A stretch of 64,000 nt of DNA from Ancylostoma caninum (Eukaryota; Nematoda; Chromadorea; Rhabditida; Ancylostomatidae). The translations under genes were made by a program, and so were the position numbers. Shown in pieces: positions 11,143 through 20,213 of this stretch; position 1 is the stretch's first letter, and every line of letters begins with the position of its first letter. Below the pieces are notes generated by a model that saw nothing but the letters and a program-made list of their open reading frames with translations, was not told the DNA's origin and ran no database searches. The DNA is taken from contig JBAJFG010000492.1 in the NCBI GenBank assembly GCA_037903475.1, positions 1,116,001 through 1,180,000 on the forward strand, written 5' to 3'.

Positions 11143-11652
11143 ATATAGTTTAGAATAACTCTGAATCGAAATGAGGCGATGCAAATGAGGTACCAACATG
11201 TTGATGAAAGCGGTGAATTTGGACTTGGAACACGATAGTTTTACGATATTTTATTTGGAAGCAGTTCACCCCAATGTCATGCAGCGGAAAGAAAGAGGGC
11301 TTTGACTATTATCAAACATTCAAGCTTCGTCTGAATAACTCAATCTGTAGTTAACTTATAGTAAAACGTTCCTCCTTCAACACTGCTACAGATCATATCT
11401 TTTCGGCCGCTACTACACGTAGCTTTCCTAGGGGAAAAACGAAGACAAGACCCCTCCATTGTATGCATTTCCTTGTGTGAGGGCAAGAAAATTCTCTCAT
11501 ATGATTTTGTAAAGAATGAGGAAATGCGATGCTGATATTAATGAATACTTAGATCTAGCACTGCGGCTGATGTGGCTAACAGTCACACTATCATACGAAA
11601 TGGAAAAGAAAAAACCACCTACTTTGATGTGCTCCCTTCGGATACCACTTAC
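11143..11652. other. Likely intron or 3' flank of the gene at 11.7-12.0 kb
   Basis: The donor GTAAGTGG at 11652-11645 (minus) opens into this stretch. I found no downstream exon that continues the frame with a good acceptor. Confidence 0.3.
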
Positions 11653-12035
11653 TTTAACATATTCTTCTCTGGCCATTTCGTTGCTCTCGAAAGCTAGAAT
11701 TATTCCCAGCATCTCGGCCAGACAATGCCTCATCACTTTCATCTCACCATCCGCTCTTCTGACCTTCCTAGTAGACGATTCATTCACTTGATCGATAGCT
11801 TCCTAATAAATTTGCTGCTACGTTTCCTCAAAAGATCAAGTGTTTCTCGGCTTGCAAAGATTACCTTCGGATGAAAAATGGTGAGAAGGCCTGGATCATC
11901 TTCTGCTTTCGAGCGTATTACATGTTGGATAATTCTGCCATGCTGGTCGACCATTACGTTGCCGCTATGCTTGTCGTTTTGAACAATGACGAAGTCCCCG
12001 CAGTGCTGTTCAGCTCCATCATCCTTCAACAGCAA
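11653..12035 (-). CDS. Partial gene, two exons; kinase-type loop motif possible
   Basis: The upstream exon runs from near 12035 (5' border uncertain) to 11865 and the next exon covers 11802-11653. The 62-bp intron 11864-11803 has GTAATC and an AAATTTATTAG acceptor, and both exon ends are phase 0. A second donor GTAAGTGG follows at 11652. Exon 1 reads HCGDFVIVQNDKHSGNVMVD then QHGRIIQHV; exon 2 is exactly 50 codons beginning EAIDQVNESSTRKVRR and ending NEMAREEYVK. The NDKHSGNVMVDQHGRII segment resembles the DRHNGNIMVDxxGxIIH catalytic loop of PI3/PI4-type lipid kinases, but the DFG that should follow is absent unless another donor (GTAATA after QH) is used. Identity is therefore tentative; coding status is well supported by matching splice phases. 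Confidence 0.5.
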
Positions 12036-12159
12036 ACTACAACTACATATACGATAATCACATAGTAACTATACTGCAATTATATGATCACCAATTAAAA
12101 ATAATATCAGCGTTTCCTCTAACGTTTAGCAGTGATCACGACTCCTGATAAAGGTATAG

Positions 12160-12161
<2 letters not shown>

Positions 12162-12245
<84 letters not shown>
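12162..12245. repeat. (GT)n microsatellite
   Basis: About 42 uninterrupted GT units. The long Val/Cys alternating reading frame across it is an artefact of the repeat. Confidence 0.98.
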
Positions 12246-12246
<1 letters not shown>

Positions 12247-12296
12247 CCGAATAGGAGACGTGGGGAACTAACCGATTGGAACCAAACTCCGTACAC

Positions 12297-12569
12297 CAGT
12301 GGCGGATGCAGAGGGAGGGCCCCCCCCCCCCCGAGAATGGGTCGCCAAATTTTCGAAATTAATTTACAGTATAAATAAAAATCTTGAAATCTTGTACTAG
12401 TTTGTTTTTGACTGTTTATTTTTATTATAACTTTTAATATAATTTTTATTTATTGTTTAACATAGTAATTAATATTTTTATTAATTTTATTTTCCATCTG
12501 GGTCTGGGTCCCCAGAGCGGCGAAGACCCCACTTCCCCCCCCCCCCGCCCACTTTCTGCGTCCACACAG
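12297..12569. mobile_element. hAT-type MITE with 8-bp TSD
   Basis: The 273-bp element begins CAGTGGCGGATGCAGAGGG and ends CTTTCTGCGTCCACACAG, an imperfect terminal inverted repeat starting with CAGTG. It is flanked by a perfect 8-bp duplication, CCGTACAC, at 12289-12296 and 12570-12577. An 8-bp TSD with CAGTG ends is the hAT signature. The interior is very AT-rich between two poly-C runs (12321-12335 and 12535-12547). It encodes nothing and would depend on a hAT transposase elsewhere. Confidence 0.88.
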
Positions 12570-12589
12570 CCGTACACACATCCATCTGT

Positions 12590-13200
12590 TCTGGAGATTT
12601 CATGCTACATTAGTCAGAAGCTATCGAGTGATTTATCGATTATATCGACTTTACTGATTTCTCGCTGTTTTTCGGTCTGTGAGAGCATGTACATAGAAAG
12701 GGGTTTCTCAATACGCTGAACATCAAGGTGACAACCGTTTTGTGCGTGAGTATCGATCCATAGATTTCATCGATTTTTCCACTTTTGCTCAGGGATCAGC
12801 GAGGAAATGGCTATGAGAGTTTTTCAGTACGCTGAACCAGAACATAGCCTGCGTTGTGGACCTAAAAACCTGCCTGAATCCATGAATTTTAGTGATTTTC
12901 GCTGTTTTCAATTAGGGTTTGGTGAAGGCATGTCTGCTGGGCTTTTCCATAATGCTGAACACGAATATGAAGGCGTTCCGACTTTCCTGACTTTCATTTT
13001 TGTCGATGATTTGGTAAAGACACGTTCTGGGGTTTCTCAACACGCTGAGCACAAAAATAACAACTATTGATGACTCCTCCACTTCTGCGTAAGGATGGAC
13101 AGATAAGAGAGCATTCGAGCACGCTAAACAGCTGGATACGAACATGGCAATCTTTCTTCCATAAAATTGTCATCAAAATGATATTACTGACTTTTTGCTC
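12590..13200 (-). repeat. Degenerate ~100-bp tandem repeats, reverse orientation
   Basis: At least five diverged units recur at about 12703, 12818, 12939, 13035 and 13113 (spacing 78-121 bp), each with a core like GGGTTTCTCAAYACGCTGA followed by ACATGAATATGA-type sequence and an ATCGAT-rich end. The same family appears in the opposite orientation at 13725-13941, 16282-16590 and singly at 5095-5222. Unit-to-unit identity is modest, so the array is old. Confidence 0.65.
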
Positions 13201-13545
13201 GAGCACAGGTGAAAAAGATTATGCTGATCATTAAAGCTATGAGCTTTCTAATCAATTTATTACCAACAGTAATTATCCTAATCGAGGTGAAACTGCCGAT
13301 GTAGTAAAACACCCAAGCGGAGCTGGGCATGCCGCCCAGATAGAAATAAGTAATGAAAAGTGACAGTGTCTTGTAGAATTAATAACGTAAAGACTCCACT
13401 GCTTCGTATTTCTTGCTGGTGACGATGTTTCCTCGCGCGCGCCGTGCGAGCTTCCTTCGCCGTCTGAGTCTTTCGAAAATCGTTCCTCGTCTGCTGCGCG
13501 CCTAGCGAAGTTCTGCTCCTGCAGAAGCGAGCGACTTTACCGACC
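13201..13545. other. No gene seen
   Basis: Short decayed spacer between the reverse-oriented repeat array and the exon-like block that follows. Confidence 0.3.
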
Positions 13546-13720
13546 TGTTTCTTCGAAACTGTACCTCTTGCTCCGCGCTAGGCGAAGCAGGGCCGCTTCT
13601 CGCAGAGACCTCAAACAGGTGCGAGGGTTTGCCTGAGTAATCGTGTTGCAGAACCACAGCGATCATGTTCTCGCCCTTCTCCGAAAGCAAGCAGTAAAAG
13701 CGATAAGATCGAGAAATCAA
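13546..13720 (-). CDS. Exon-like GC-rich ORF, unrecognised
   Basis: Minus-strand reading gives KGENMIAVVLQHDYSGKPSH, LFEVSARSGPASPSAEQEVQ and FRRNRS up to a possible GTAAAG donor. GC content is clearly above its surroundings. Further lower-strand sequence (DEERFSKDSDGEGSSHG, about 13440-13500) continues the hydrophilic composition in another frame. No partner exon or family is recognised, so it may be part of a decayed gene. Confidence 0.3.
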
Positions 13721-13724
13721 TAAG

Positions 13725-13941
13725 CCGACAACATCGTACAGAATGACTGTCATATTCGTGTTCAGCGCACTGAAGAACACCAGCTGACATGCCTTTGCCC
13801 GTCTCTAAGCTAAAGTAGAAAAGACTTTAAAGTCATCAAATCAATAAGTCAGGATTCTTGCCCAAAATGATTGTCATAATAGTGTTTAGCGTATTGAGTA
13901 ACCCCATTAGGCTTGTCCTCACTGATCCGTGAGCAAAAGTA
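13725..13941 (+). repeat. ~100-bp repeat units, left part, cut by mariner insertion
   Basis: About two units with core GTCATATTCGTGTTCAGCG and CTCACTGATCCGTGAGCAAA. The array is interrupted after AAAGTA at 13941 by a mariner and resumes at 16282 with GAAAAAAATTCATAAAATCG, which is what the unit consensus predicts. Confidence 0.7.
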
Positions 13942-14600
13942 TTAGGTGTGTGCAAAAGTTCTGGGGCAGTTGGTGGTATTACATCGTTTAACGTCTTTTT
14001 GTTTCTTGCGGTTTTCACATCTTGCAAGGGTTTTTATGGATTTTGCAGCCTACAACATCTGCCACTTAAAGCACTTTCGACTAAGATCCTAGTCACAGCG
14101 TTATCATGTTATTGATGTAAAACCAATGCTATGTGCTATAAGCTCGTTCGCGAAATTTTGCTTTATAAATGTAAATCCGGACGATCACCAATGGAAACAA
14201 CCCATAGCATTACTGGTGCTTCTGCGGAGGGTCTCTTCTTTGAAATGAGTGGGTCCCGCGGGTTATCAATCATTCTGAGCGGAGCTTAGAGCTAGGAAAA
14301 TGCTGCACAAGCTGGTCAGCAACTTAACCTTCACCAAGGCGTCCTGAAAGAGCAGATCGAATCAGACCCACTGCAAAGTGGGAGGGACATTCGGGAAATT
14401 ACCCGACCATGCCCCGTCACTTGAAGAAAATCAGTAAGAAGGGGAGGATGAGTAGATGGATTTTCTGCGAAGGGAGCGAAGGACGTCAAGGTCTACACTG
14501 GCAAGTTTACAGATATTTGACCTAAATCTCAGCGACCTACCTAAAAGATAGGCAAGCCGTAGTCACACTCTTAAAGAATATGTTTGACTATTTATGCTCA

Positions 14601-15754
14601 CAAGGGAAGTGCAACAGGCCAGACTCGCAAATCGGAATGAAACCTATCTGGCTTGAATCTTTGTTGGAGAGGGTGTTACAGTATATATTTTGTTACTGCC
14701 CTCGGCTTCAAAAAACAAAAATCCCACCACAGTACCATATGCGCTGCAGCACTCGTCCGTCAGCGACGATGTGGCCGAGTGGGGAGGATGCTGCACTGTC
14801 AGCTCGAGAGTTTGAACCCCGTCATGCGCACCTACCTGTTTTGCTCTCTCATTTTTTTATTCCCCCTGTGTTGTTGAAATCAAATTTAAAAGGTTAGAAG
14901 ATAATACTTATCCTTACTGACGCACTAGGCACGGAATAACTACGTTATATAAAACCTGCTTTTCTCCCTCGATTAGCTATAAAGTAGCAGTCACTTTTCA
15001 CGACTGTAACTCAAAATCTTTCCCACTCGGTTCATAATGTTCGAACCTTCACGCGTCGTGGCCCTTTTGTTGGCTCGGTTTGGTCCGGGTGATGGCAACT
15101 GTGCAACTCGTGATGAGCGGAAGTTGGCCGAAGCATTTGGAAGGATTCTTCTTGAGGCTGCTCACTGCGACTGTAATGATTGTATCTCTGCAGTGAATGC
15201 GACTGTAATGATTGTAGCAGAATTTCTTTCATTGTCTGCGCGTATTGTTCTCACCGCTTTTGCTTTGAACACTTCATTGTCTGTGTGCACCGTTGCTGCC
15301 AGTAAATGCTTTCTCATTGACCATCCTTTTTTTGTTTTGAATGAAAATTTTACAATTTTCTAGCGACTCGAGGGAAAGCTGTACGATCACTAAACTACGT
15401 TCATAGCATAGTAGTTATTCTATAGCTAGTACGTCAGTAAAGACAAGTGTTGTCTTCTAGCCCTCCAAAATTGATTTCAATAACATAGGAGGAATAAAAA
15501 ACAAAAATGCAAAACGAGTGTCAATGACGGGATCCAAACCCTCGACCTCCTGCCTATCAGTCCGCATCCTCCCCACTCGGCCACATCGTCGCTGACGGAG
15601 GAGTGCTGCAGCGCATATGGTACTGTGGTGGGATTTTTGTTTTTTGGAATCGAGGGCAATAATGAAATATATACTGTAACACCCTCTCCAACAAAGATTC
15701 AAGCCAGATAGGTTTCATCCCGATTTTCGAATATGGCCTCTTGCACTTCCCTTG
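14601..15754. mobile_element. Tc5-like palindromic element with tRNA-Ser-like arms
   Basis: Ends are CAAGGGAAGTGCAA (14601) and its reverse complement (to 15754), flanked by TCA at 14598-14600 and 15755-15757; the empty site reads CTCAG, fitting the CTNAG target and TNA duplication known for C. elegans Tc4/Tc5. Arms of about 330 bp are inverted copies around a ~500-bp unique centre that has no convincing ORF. Each arm contains a tRNA-like block (14764-14822 plus; 15525-15592 minus) with GTGGCCGAGTGG as A-box region and a B-box-like GTTTGAACCCC or GGTTTGGATCCC. The element encodes no transposase. Confidence 0.85.
14764..14822 (+). other. tRNA-Ser-like segment, arm type alpha
   Basis: GACGATGTGGCCGAGTGG matches the 5' half of eukaryotic tRNA-Ser (GACGAGGTGGCCGAGTGG) with one change, and GTTTGAACCCCGTC gives a T-arm-like end. 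The middle (CTGCACTGTCAGCTC) does not make a normal anticodon arm, so this is a derivative, not a functional tRNA gene. The opposite arm of the same element carries the distinct beta version. Confidence 0.6.
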
Positions 15755-16281
15755 TCAGCAACTTCAGTCATCCGCAATCGATTTTTTCAAAAGGATGCCA
15801 TTAATAGCCGAGTACTACGCTCTTTGTCTAAAGTAATCACTGGAAAACTCCTCAATATAAGGCCAGTACAGGCGAACTTACGCTGTTCGCTGCAGCTGCT
15901 GAATAACGAGTACCGGCAAGTTACTGGTCAGACGTGTAAAATAATGACCAATAAGTTTCGAGTTTCTAACCTAACCTTTATTACTCCTTAAACCTATCTC
16001 CAACAGACAGTCCCCGTTTGAAGCTTGTGCGGCTTTACATCCGCTGTAAAACGTTTGATGAAGAGACCTTACTCAAAAACGATGCGTGCAGTTATTTCAA
16101 GTACAAACCTGTGAAATTGAGGAATTCTTCAAAAAAAAAAAATCTTGTTTGTGCCATACTGGCTGGTTTATGCAGACGCCAGATGCTTTTTGATTTGAAT
16201 GAAATTGTTGACTAGGAGCGGAGTTATGACGTTTTAAGAATTTAGATGCGTCTGCTCCGGAACTTTTGCCCGCAACTAATA

Positions 16282-16590
16282 GAAAAAAATTCATAAAATC
16301 GATATATCGATTTTTTGGTGCAAAGATGTTGTCATATTTGTGTTCTGCGTATTGAGGAACCCCAATATACTTGTCTTCACTGACTGCTGAATAAAAGTAG
16401 GAAGATCAATATAATCAATAAGTCGATACCTTAGTGGAAAACATATTTGTGTCCAGCATAATGAGAAACCCTAGCAGGCATGTTCTTGCAAGTCTCTGGG
16501 CAAAAATAACAAAAAATCCATAAAATCAATGTAATCGATGAATCGATCGACATTTTCTGGCGGAAAGTAGCTCAAAAACCTCCGCATGCC
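16282..16590 (+). repeat. ~100-bp repeat units, right part
   Basis: About three units with GTCATATTTGTGTTCTGCG, then ACATATTTGTGTCCAGCAT and AATCAATGTAATCGATGAAT. They continue the array at 13725-13941 across the mariner insertion. Confidence 0.7.
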
Positions 16591-17891
16591 CTTGATGGGT
16601 ATGTGTGCAAAGTTCAGTTCCGATCGGTTAACACTACGCAGTTTCTATAAGAAACATACATACACACAGACATTCTACCAGGTTGGTGCGAAATTAATTG
16701 CCGGAACGAACACTCAGCTCAAAATGTCATAACTTGGAGTAAACACGAACTTCTTTACCAATTTAGTGCTCATTTAATTCGCTAAATCTTCGTTAATAAT
16801 GTATTCAAAATGTTATGCTTCTACAATAAGAGTTGAGGTCGCAAAAATCTAAAAACTTTTAAAAGGCGATTTCGGCATGCTCCAGAACAGCAATCAGCTG
16901 CTGTCACAGATTTGCAAGTGGGACTGAGAAAAAGTGACATTCAGCAAGGGAAAGGTCTGAGAAATAAGGAAAATGGATGAGAACCTTGATACCTTACTGC
17001 GCCAATTTTTGCCGGGTGACGTTTGAACTGAGAAGTTTAGCGTTACTTTGGAGCACGAGAAAACCTGATTCGGTTCACCACATCCAACCACATCTACAGA
17101 AGATTTCCGGAGGTCGACTCGAATTTAGAGTACTAGGACTCTGCTGTCAATGCTCGACTAGGTGTGGGGAGGCTGCATGACACAAACACCCTAGAGAGAA
17201 GATTTGGTTTAGCAGAACTTATAAGTAGGAGAATGTCCCTACCCATACCCATTCGCATTTCTTTATCCTACAGAAACCAAGTTTCATCAACAGTAATAAC
17301 GTGGACCAGAAATGTGCCGTTTTGAGACCAAAAATTAAGTTAAAAATGATGTTACACCAGGTAAGACGCTGGTTATCAGTCAAATCGTGTGGTGCTCACG
17401 TCCTCACCTTCCTTAACCTATTGGTTGAGGTCAGATGCTTCAAAACTGTATTATAGTGAAAGTCCATCCCTGCTCTCATCGGCGGGATGGTAAGTTTTGG
17501 TTTAGGTTCCATGGCTGCCATCAACGCCTGATCGTCTAGCGAGATCCCGCGACCACGACCATAGTTGCATTTGAGTTTAAAGTCGTAGGGAGAAAGCATT
17601 GCGGAACCCTACTCACTGTGCATTGAGAAGGCGATACCAAGCCAAAACAAATGCAAGATAAGCGGACATCTGCGGTCCAGGGTAATCAAGTTTGCAGCCA
17701 TTAGCTACGATCACCTAAGAATCACGTAGGCTCAGCATTTGTTCGCAGCTCTGCAGAAAAGTACTGAGGAAAGCTAGTCAAAATATTCAAGTAGTTCTTG
17801 AAAGAGGAGGAAAGGAACTTTCAGATGGTCGCACAATTTGACTTGAAATTGCCCAAATTCTACACGAGAGAAAAGTTCATTTGTGCATATA

Positions 17892-18455
17892 CAGTGAACG
17901 GCAATGGCGGTGGCCCATCTGCGGCCTCGAGAAGGACGCAGCGCGACCGCGCCGCGCGAGCCAGGATCGATGTCGACTGCTGCCGGAATGCTATTTCTAG
18001 GCTCTTTCCTTCCCGATTTGGTTGAAAATCCTTGAAATCGGGTAGAAATAAAGGATAAAAGTGGTCGGCGTTAATCAATCCCGTCACGAGGGATGCGCCA
18101 CGCATTCGACTTCATCTGAGCATCGTAGAGGCGTTGAATGCGTATGTGCCCTGTACAATGACTTGCGGGGGGCACCCGATGTACCAAGTCAGTGCTTCAT
18201 CCTCCCAGACTCCTCTGGTACCAATTTACCGACCCCGGAGGGATGGAAGGCTTGGTTGGCCTCGGGCGGGATCGAACCATCGATCGTGTGCGTGCGCAGC
18301 GAGCCTCTTACCACTGCGCCACACGCGCCCGTCGGGTAGAAAAGCTGGTAGAAATAGCACAACAGCAGCAGAAACATCGGTTACAGCGCGCGCGGCGCGG
18401 TTGCGCGACGTCCTTCTCGAGGCCGCGAATGGGCCAGCGCCACTGACGTCCACTG
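17892..18455. mobile_element. TA-flanked GC-rich palindromic MITE, split by a SINE
   Basis: Begins CAGTGAACGGCAATGGCGG and ends with the imperfect reverse complement CGCCACTGACGTCCACTG, flanked by TA on both sides (17890-17891, 18456-18457). Without the SINE and one TSD copy it is about 270 bp, the size of the uninterrupted copy at 49134-49400, to which it matches along its length. The outer arms are rich in CGCGC. TA flanks and CAGTG ends suggest Tc1/mariner-type mobilisation; no coding capacity. Confidence 0.82.
18049..18331 (-). mobile_element. tRNA-derived SINE nested in the MITE, 11-bp TSD
   Basis: Same family as 10846-11129, reversed: B box complement GGGATCGAACC (18269-18279) and A box complement CTTACCACTGCGCCACACGC (18307-18326). 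It is bracketed by TCGGGTAGAAA at 18038-18048 and 18332-18342, a perfect 11-bp duplication of MITE sequence, which proves that it landed in the MITE. Confidence 0.9.
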
Positions 18456-18503
18456 TACCTCAAAACGGCAAATAATTTCGCACCAACCTGACACCTCATA
18501 TAT

Positions 18504-19750
18504 CAGGCTGTTGGGAAATTAGAGTGCCGAAATAGACATTCCTCTCAAAGTGCATCAGTTCGGCTCAAACGCATATTTTTCCACCAATTTGGCATCCATT
18601 CGATTCGGTAGTTCCTCCACGACAAATATTATAGAGTGCATATCTTTACAACAAAAAATGAGGTTGCAACAGTTTGCAAACTTTTGGGAGGCGATTTCAC
18701 TATGCTCCAGACCAGCAATCTCCCGCAGTCGCAGGATTGCATCTGGAGCCTAGAAAAGGGATATATAGTAAGGCAGTGATCTAGGGAGTAAGGACAATGA
18801 AAGAGAACATCGACGCCTCACTGCGTTAATTTAGTTTTTGCGGGGTGAGACCTAAAGTATGAGGCATAGCGTTACCTTGGAGCAGAGAAAAACCAGCTTC
18901 TGTTCACCGCTGCCAACCACATCTGCAGTAGATTGTCAGCCATTCACTCGGAATTACAATACTAAGACTCTGTTGCCAATCCCTGGCTAGGTTTGAGAAG
19001 GCTGCAGTGGATCACACCCTGACAGCTCCACCAAACTCCTGAGACAACCTCTCTGGAGTGGAGATCTGATTCAGAAAAAGTTAGAGGTTGGAACACTTCT
19101 CCACCCACATATAACCGTGCTCACTGTCATCGTACAGAAAACGCGCTCCATCTACGGTAACCACACGCCTAGAAATGAGCCTTTTTTTTGGAGGAAAATT
19201 GTATTAGAGAAAATGTCACAGCGGGTGACACCCTCGTCATCAGCCAGATCGTGGAGTGTTCACGTCCGCGCCTTTTTCACCCTGTCGATTGAAGTGATAT
19301 GTTTTGAAACTGTAGTAGAGTGTGGGTAGAGTGTGCATTCATCCCTGCTCTCAACGTCCAAATGGTAGGATCCGGTTTAGGTTCCACGACTTTCCTCAAT
19401 CCCTAATCATTAAGGAACAATCTGCGATCACGATTATGGTTGCCTTGAGGCTCAAAATCGCGGTCCAGTAGCTCATTGTGCTTTAGGAAGATGATTCCGA
19501 GCTAAATGAAATGAAAGAATAACGGGCACCTCCGGTACATAGTGATAGTTTCAAGTCATTAACCATGATCACCCAGAAATCGCGTCGGCTCACCATTTGT
19601 TCGCGACTGCATAAAAAAAACCTCAGGAAAGAGAATACCCGAGCAGCATTTGAAAGAGCGGGAAAAGGGCCTCCAAAAAATCACATTAATTACACTGAAT
19701 TTGTTTAAATTAGACAGAAGAGGAACGTTTATTTGTGCAAAATACGGTAC
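18504..19750 (-). mobile_element. mariner relic B, adjacent to relic A
   Basis: Left end CAGGCTGTTGGGAAATTAG. Minus-strand traces parallel relic A: RKVVEPKPDPTIWTLRAGM (about 19410-19350) and RVVTVDGARFLYDDSEHG (about 19165-19113), the latter matching the IVTxDExWxxYDN block with the first catalytic Asp of the DDD triad conserved. The right terminal repeat could not be found, so the copy is probably truncated near 19750. Relics A and B have the same layout and belong to one family. Confidence 0.68.
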
Positions 19751-19898
19751 GACCACTTTAAAATGGTATCGCTAAGCAAAAAATCGTAAAAATACAAATG
19801 AAAGATCTCCCCCTCACTCACTGCTTTTTTATCCCTGGCTTCCCAACCCCTCCACCTTCCTTCAGTGCACAAAGCCTTCTTGTCTAGAAAGAAAACAA

Positions 19899-19963
19899 CC
19901 TCGTACGGCCAAGAATAGTTGGTAATTCGGATCGAATTACCAACTATTCTTGGCCGTACGAGG
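19899..19963. repeat. Perfect 31-bp hairpin with 3-nt loop
   Basis: Arms 19899-19929 and 19933-19963 are exact reverse complements around GAT; with one mismatch the stem extends to about 37 bp. It lies 250 bp beyond the stop of the minus-strand gene at 20214. It does not match the other palindromic families here. Confidence 0.95.
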
Positions 19964-20213
19964 CTGTTTCAAACACCTAGAAGATATCCTTCGCAGCGGA
20001 AGAATCACAAGCAGAAAAGAAATTGAACCAGATGTGCTGAGTTTCGACAGATTGGGCTAAAAGATCAGCTAGGAATTGCACCTGAGTTGTTTTGTTTTAA
20101 TTGCTATTCCAGAAACTTTTCAACACACCCTCTTATGTATTTTAATCATTTCTCTACTTTGCTCCCATTACAGTTCGAGAACCTGTTATGAGAGAAACAC
20201 TATCAACTTAAAA

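Larger units (their letters stand above)
13942..16279 (+). mobile_element. mariner relic carrying a nested Tc5-like foldback
   Basis: The terminal repeats are TTAGGTGTGTGCAAAAGTTC (13942-13961) and the reverse complement of TTAGTTGCGGGCAAAAGTTC (ending 16279), flanked by TA at 13940-13941 and 16280-16281 as for Tc1/mariner. Transposase traces on the plus strand before the insertion: GVLKEQIESDPLQSGRDI (about 14335-14395), matching the DxLKALIEADPxQTTREIAE helix of mariner. After it: IRNRFF (about 15770) and TFDEETLLKNDACSYFKYKP (16051-16110), matching the C-terminal FFxSKPxxFY region. Multiple stops make it dead. The 1154-bp foldback element at 14601-15754 sits inside it. Confidence 0.8.
16678..18491 (-). 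mobile_element. mariner relic A, holding a palindromic MITE with a SINE
   Basis: Terminal repeats are CCAGGTTGGTGCGAAATTA (16678) and its reverse complement ending at about 18491. On the minus strand, transposase traces read GISLDDQALMAAMEPKPKL (about 17545-17490), matching the SxDDxALKAxIExxPxLT helix, then the LKHLTSTNRLRKV stretch matching HLKxLGKVKKL, and further down PGKNWRSKVSRF and related pieces in place of the WEVLPHPPYSPDLAP region. Frameshifts and stops are frequent. A 564-bp GC-rich insertion at 17892-18455 separates the 5' UTR side from the right terminal repeat. The next element, mariner B, is of the same type. Confidence 0.7.

Noticed and set aside
12166..12378. Open frame rich in alternating Cys and Val
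   Set aside because: It is the translation of the (GT)n microsatellite; no coding support outside the repeat.
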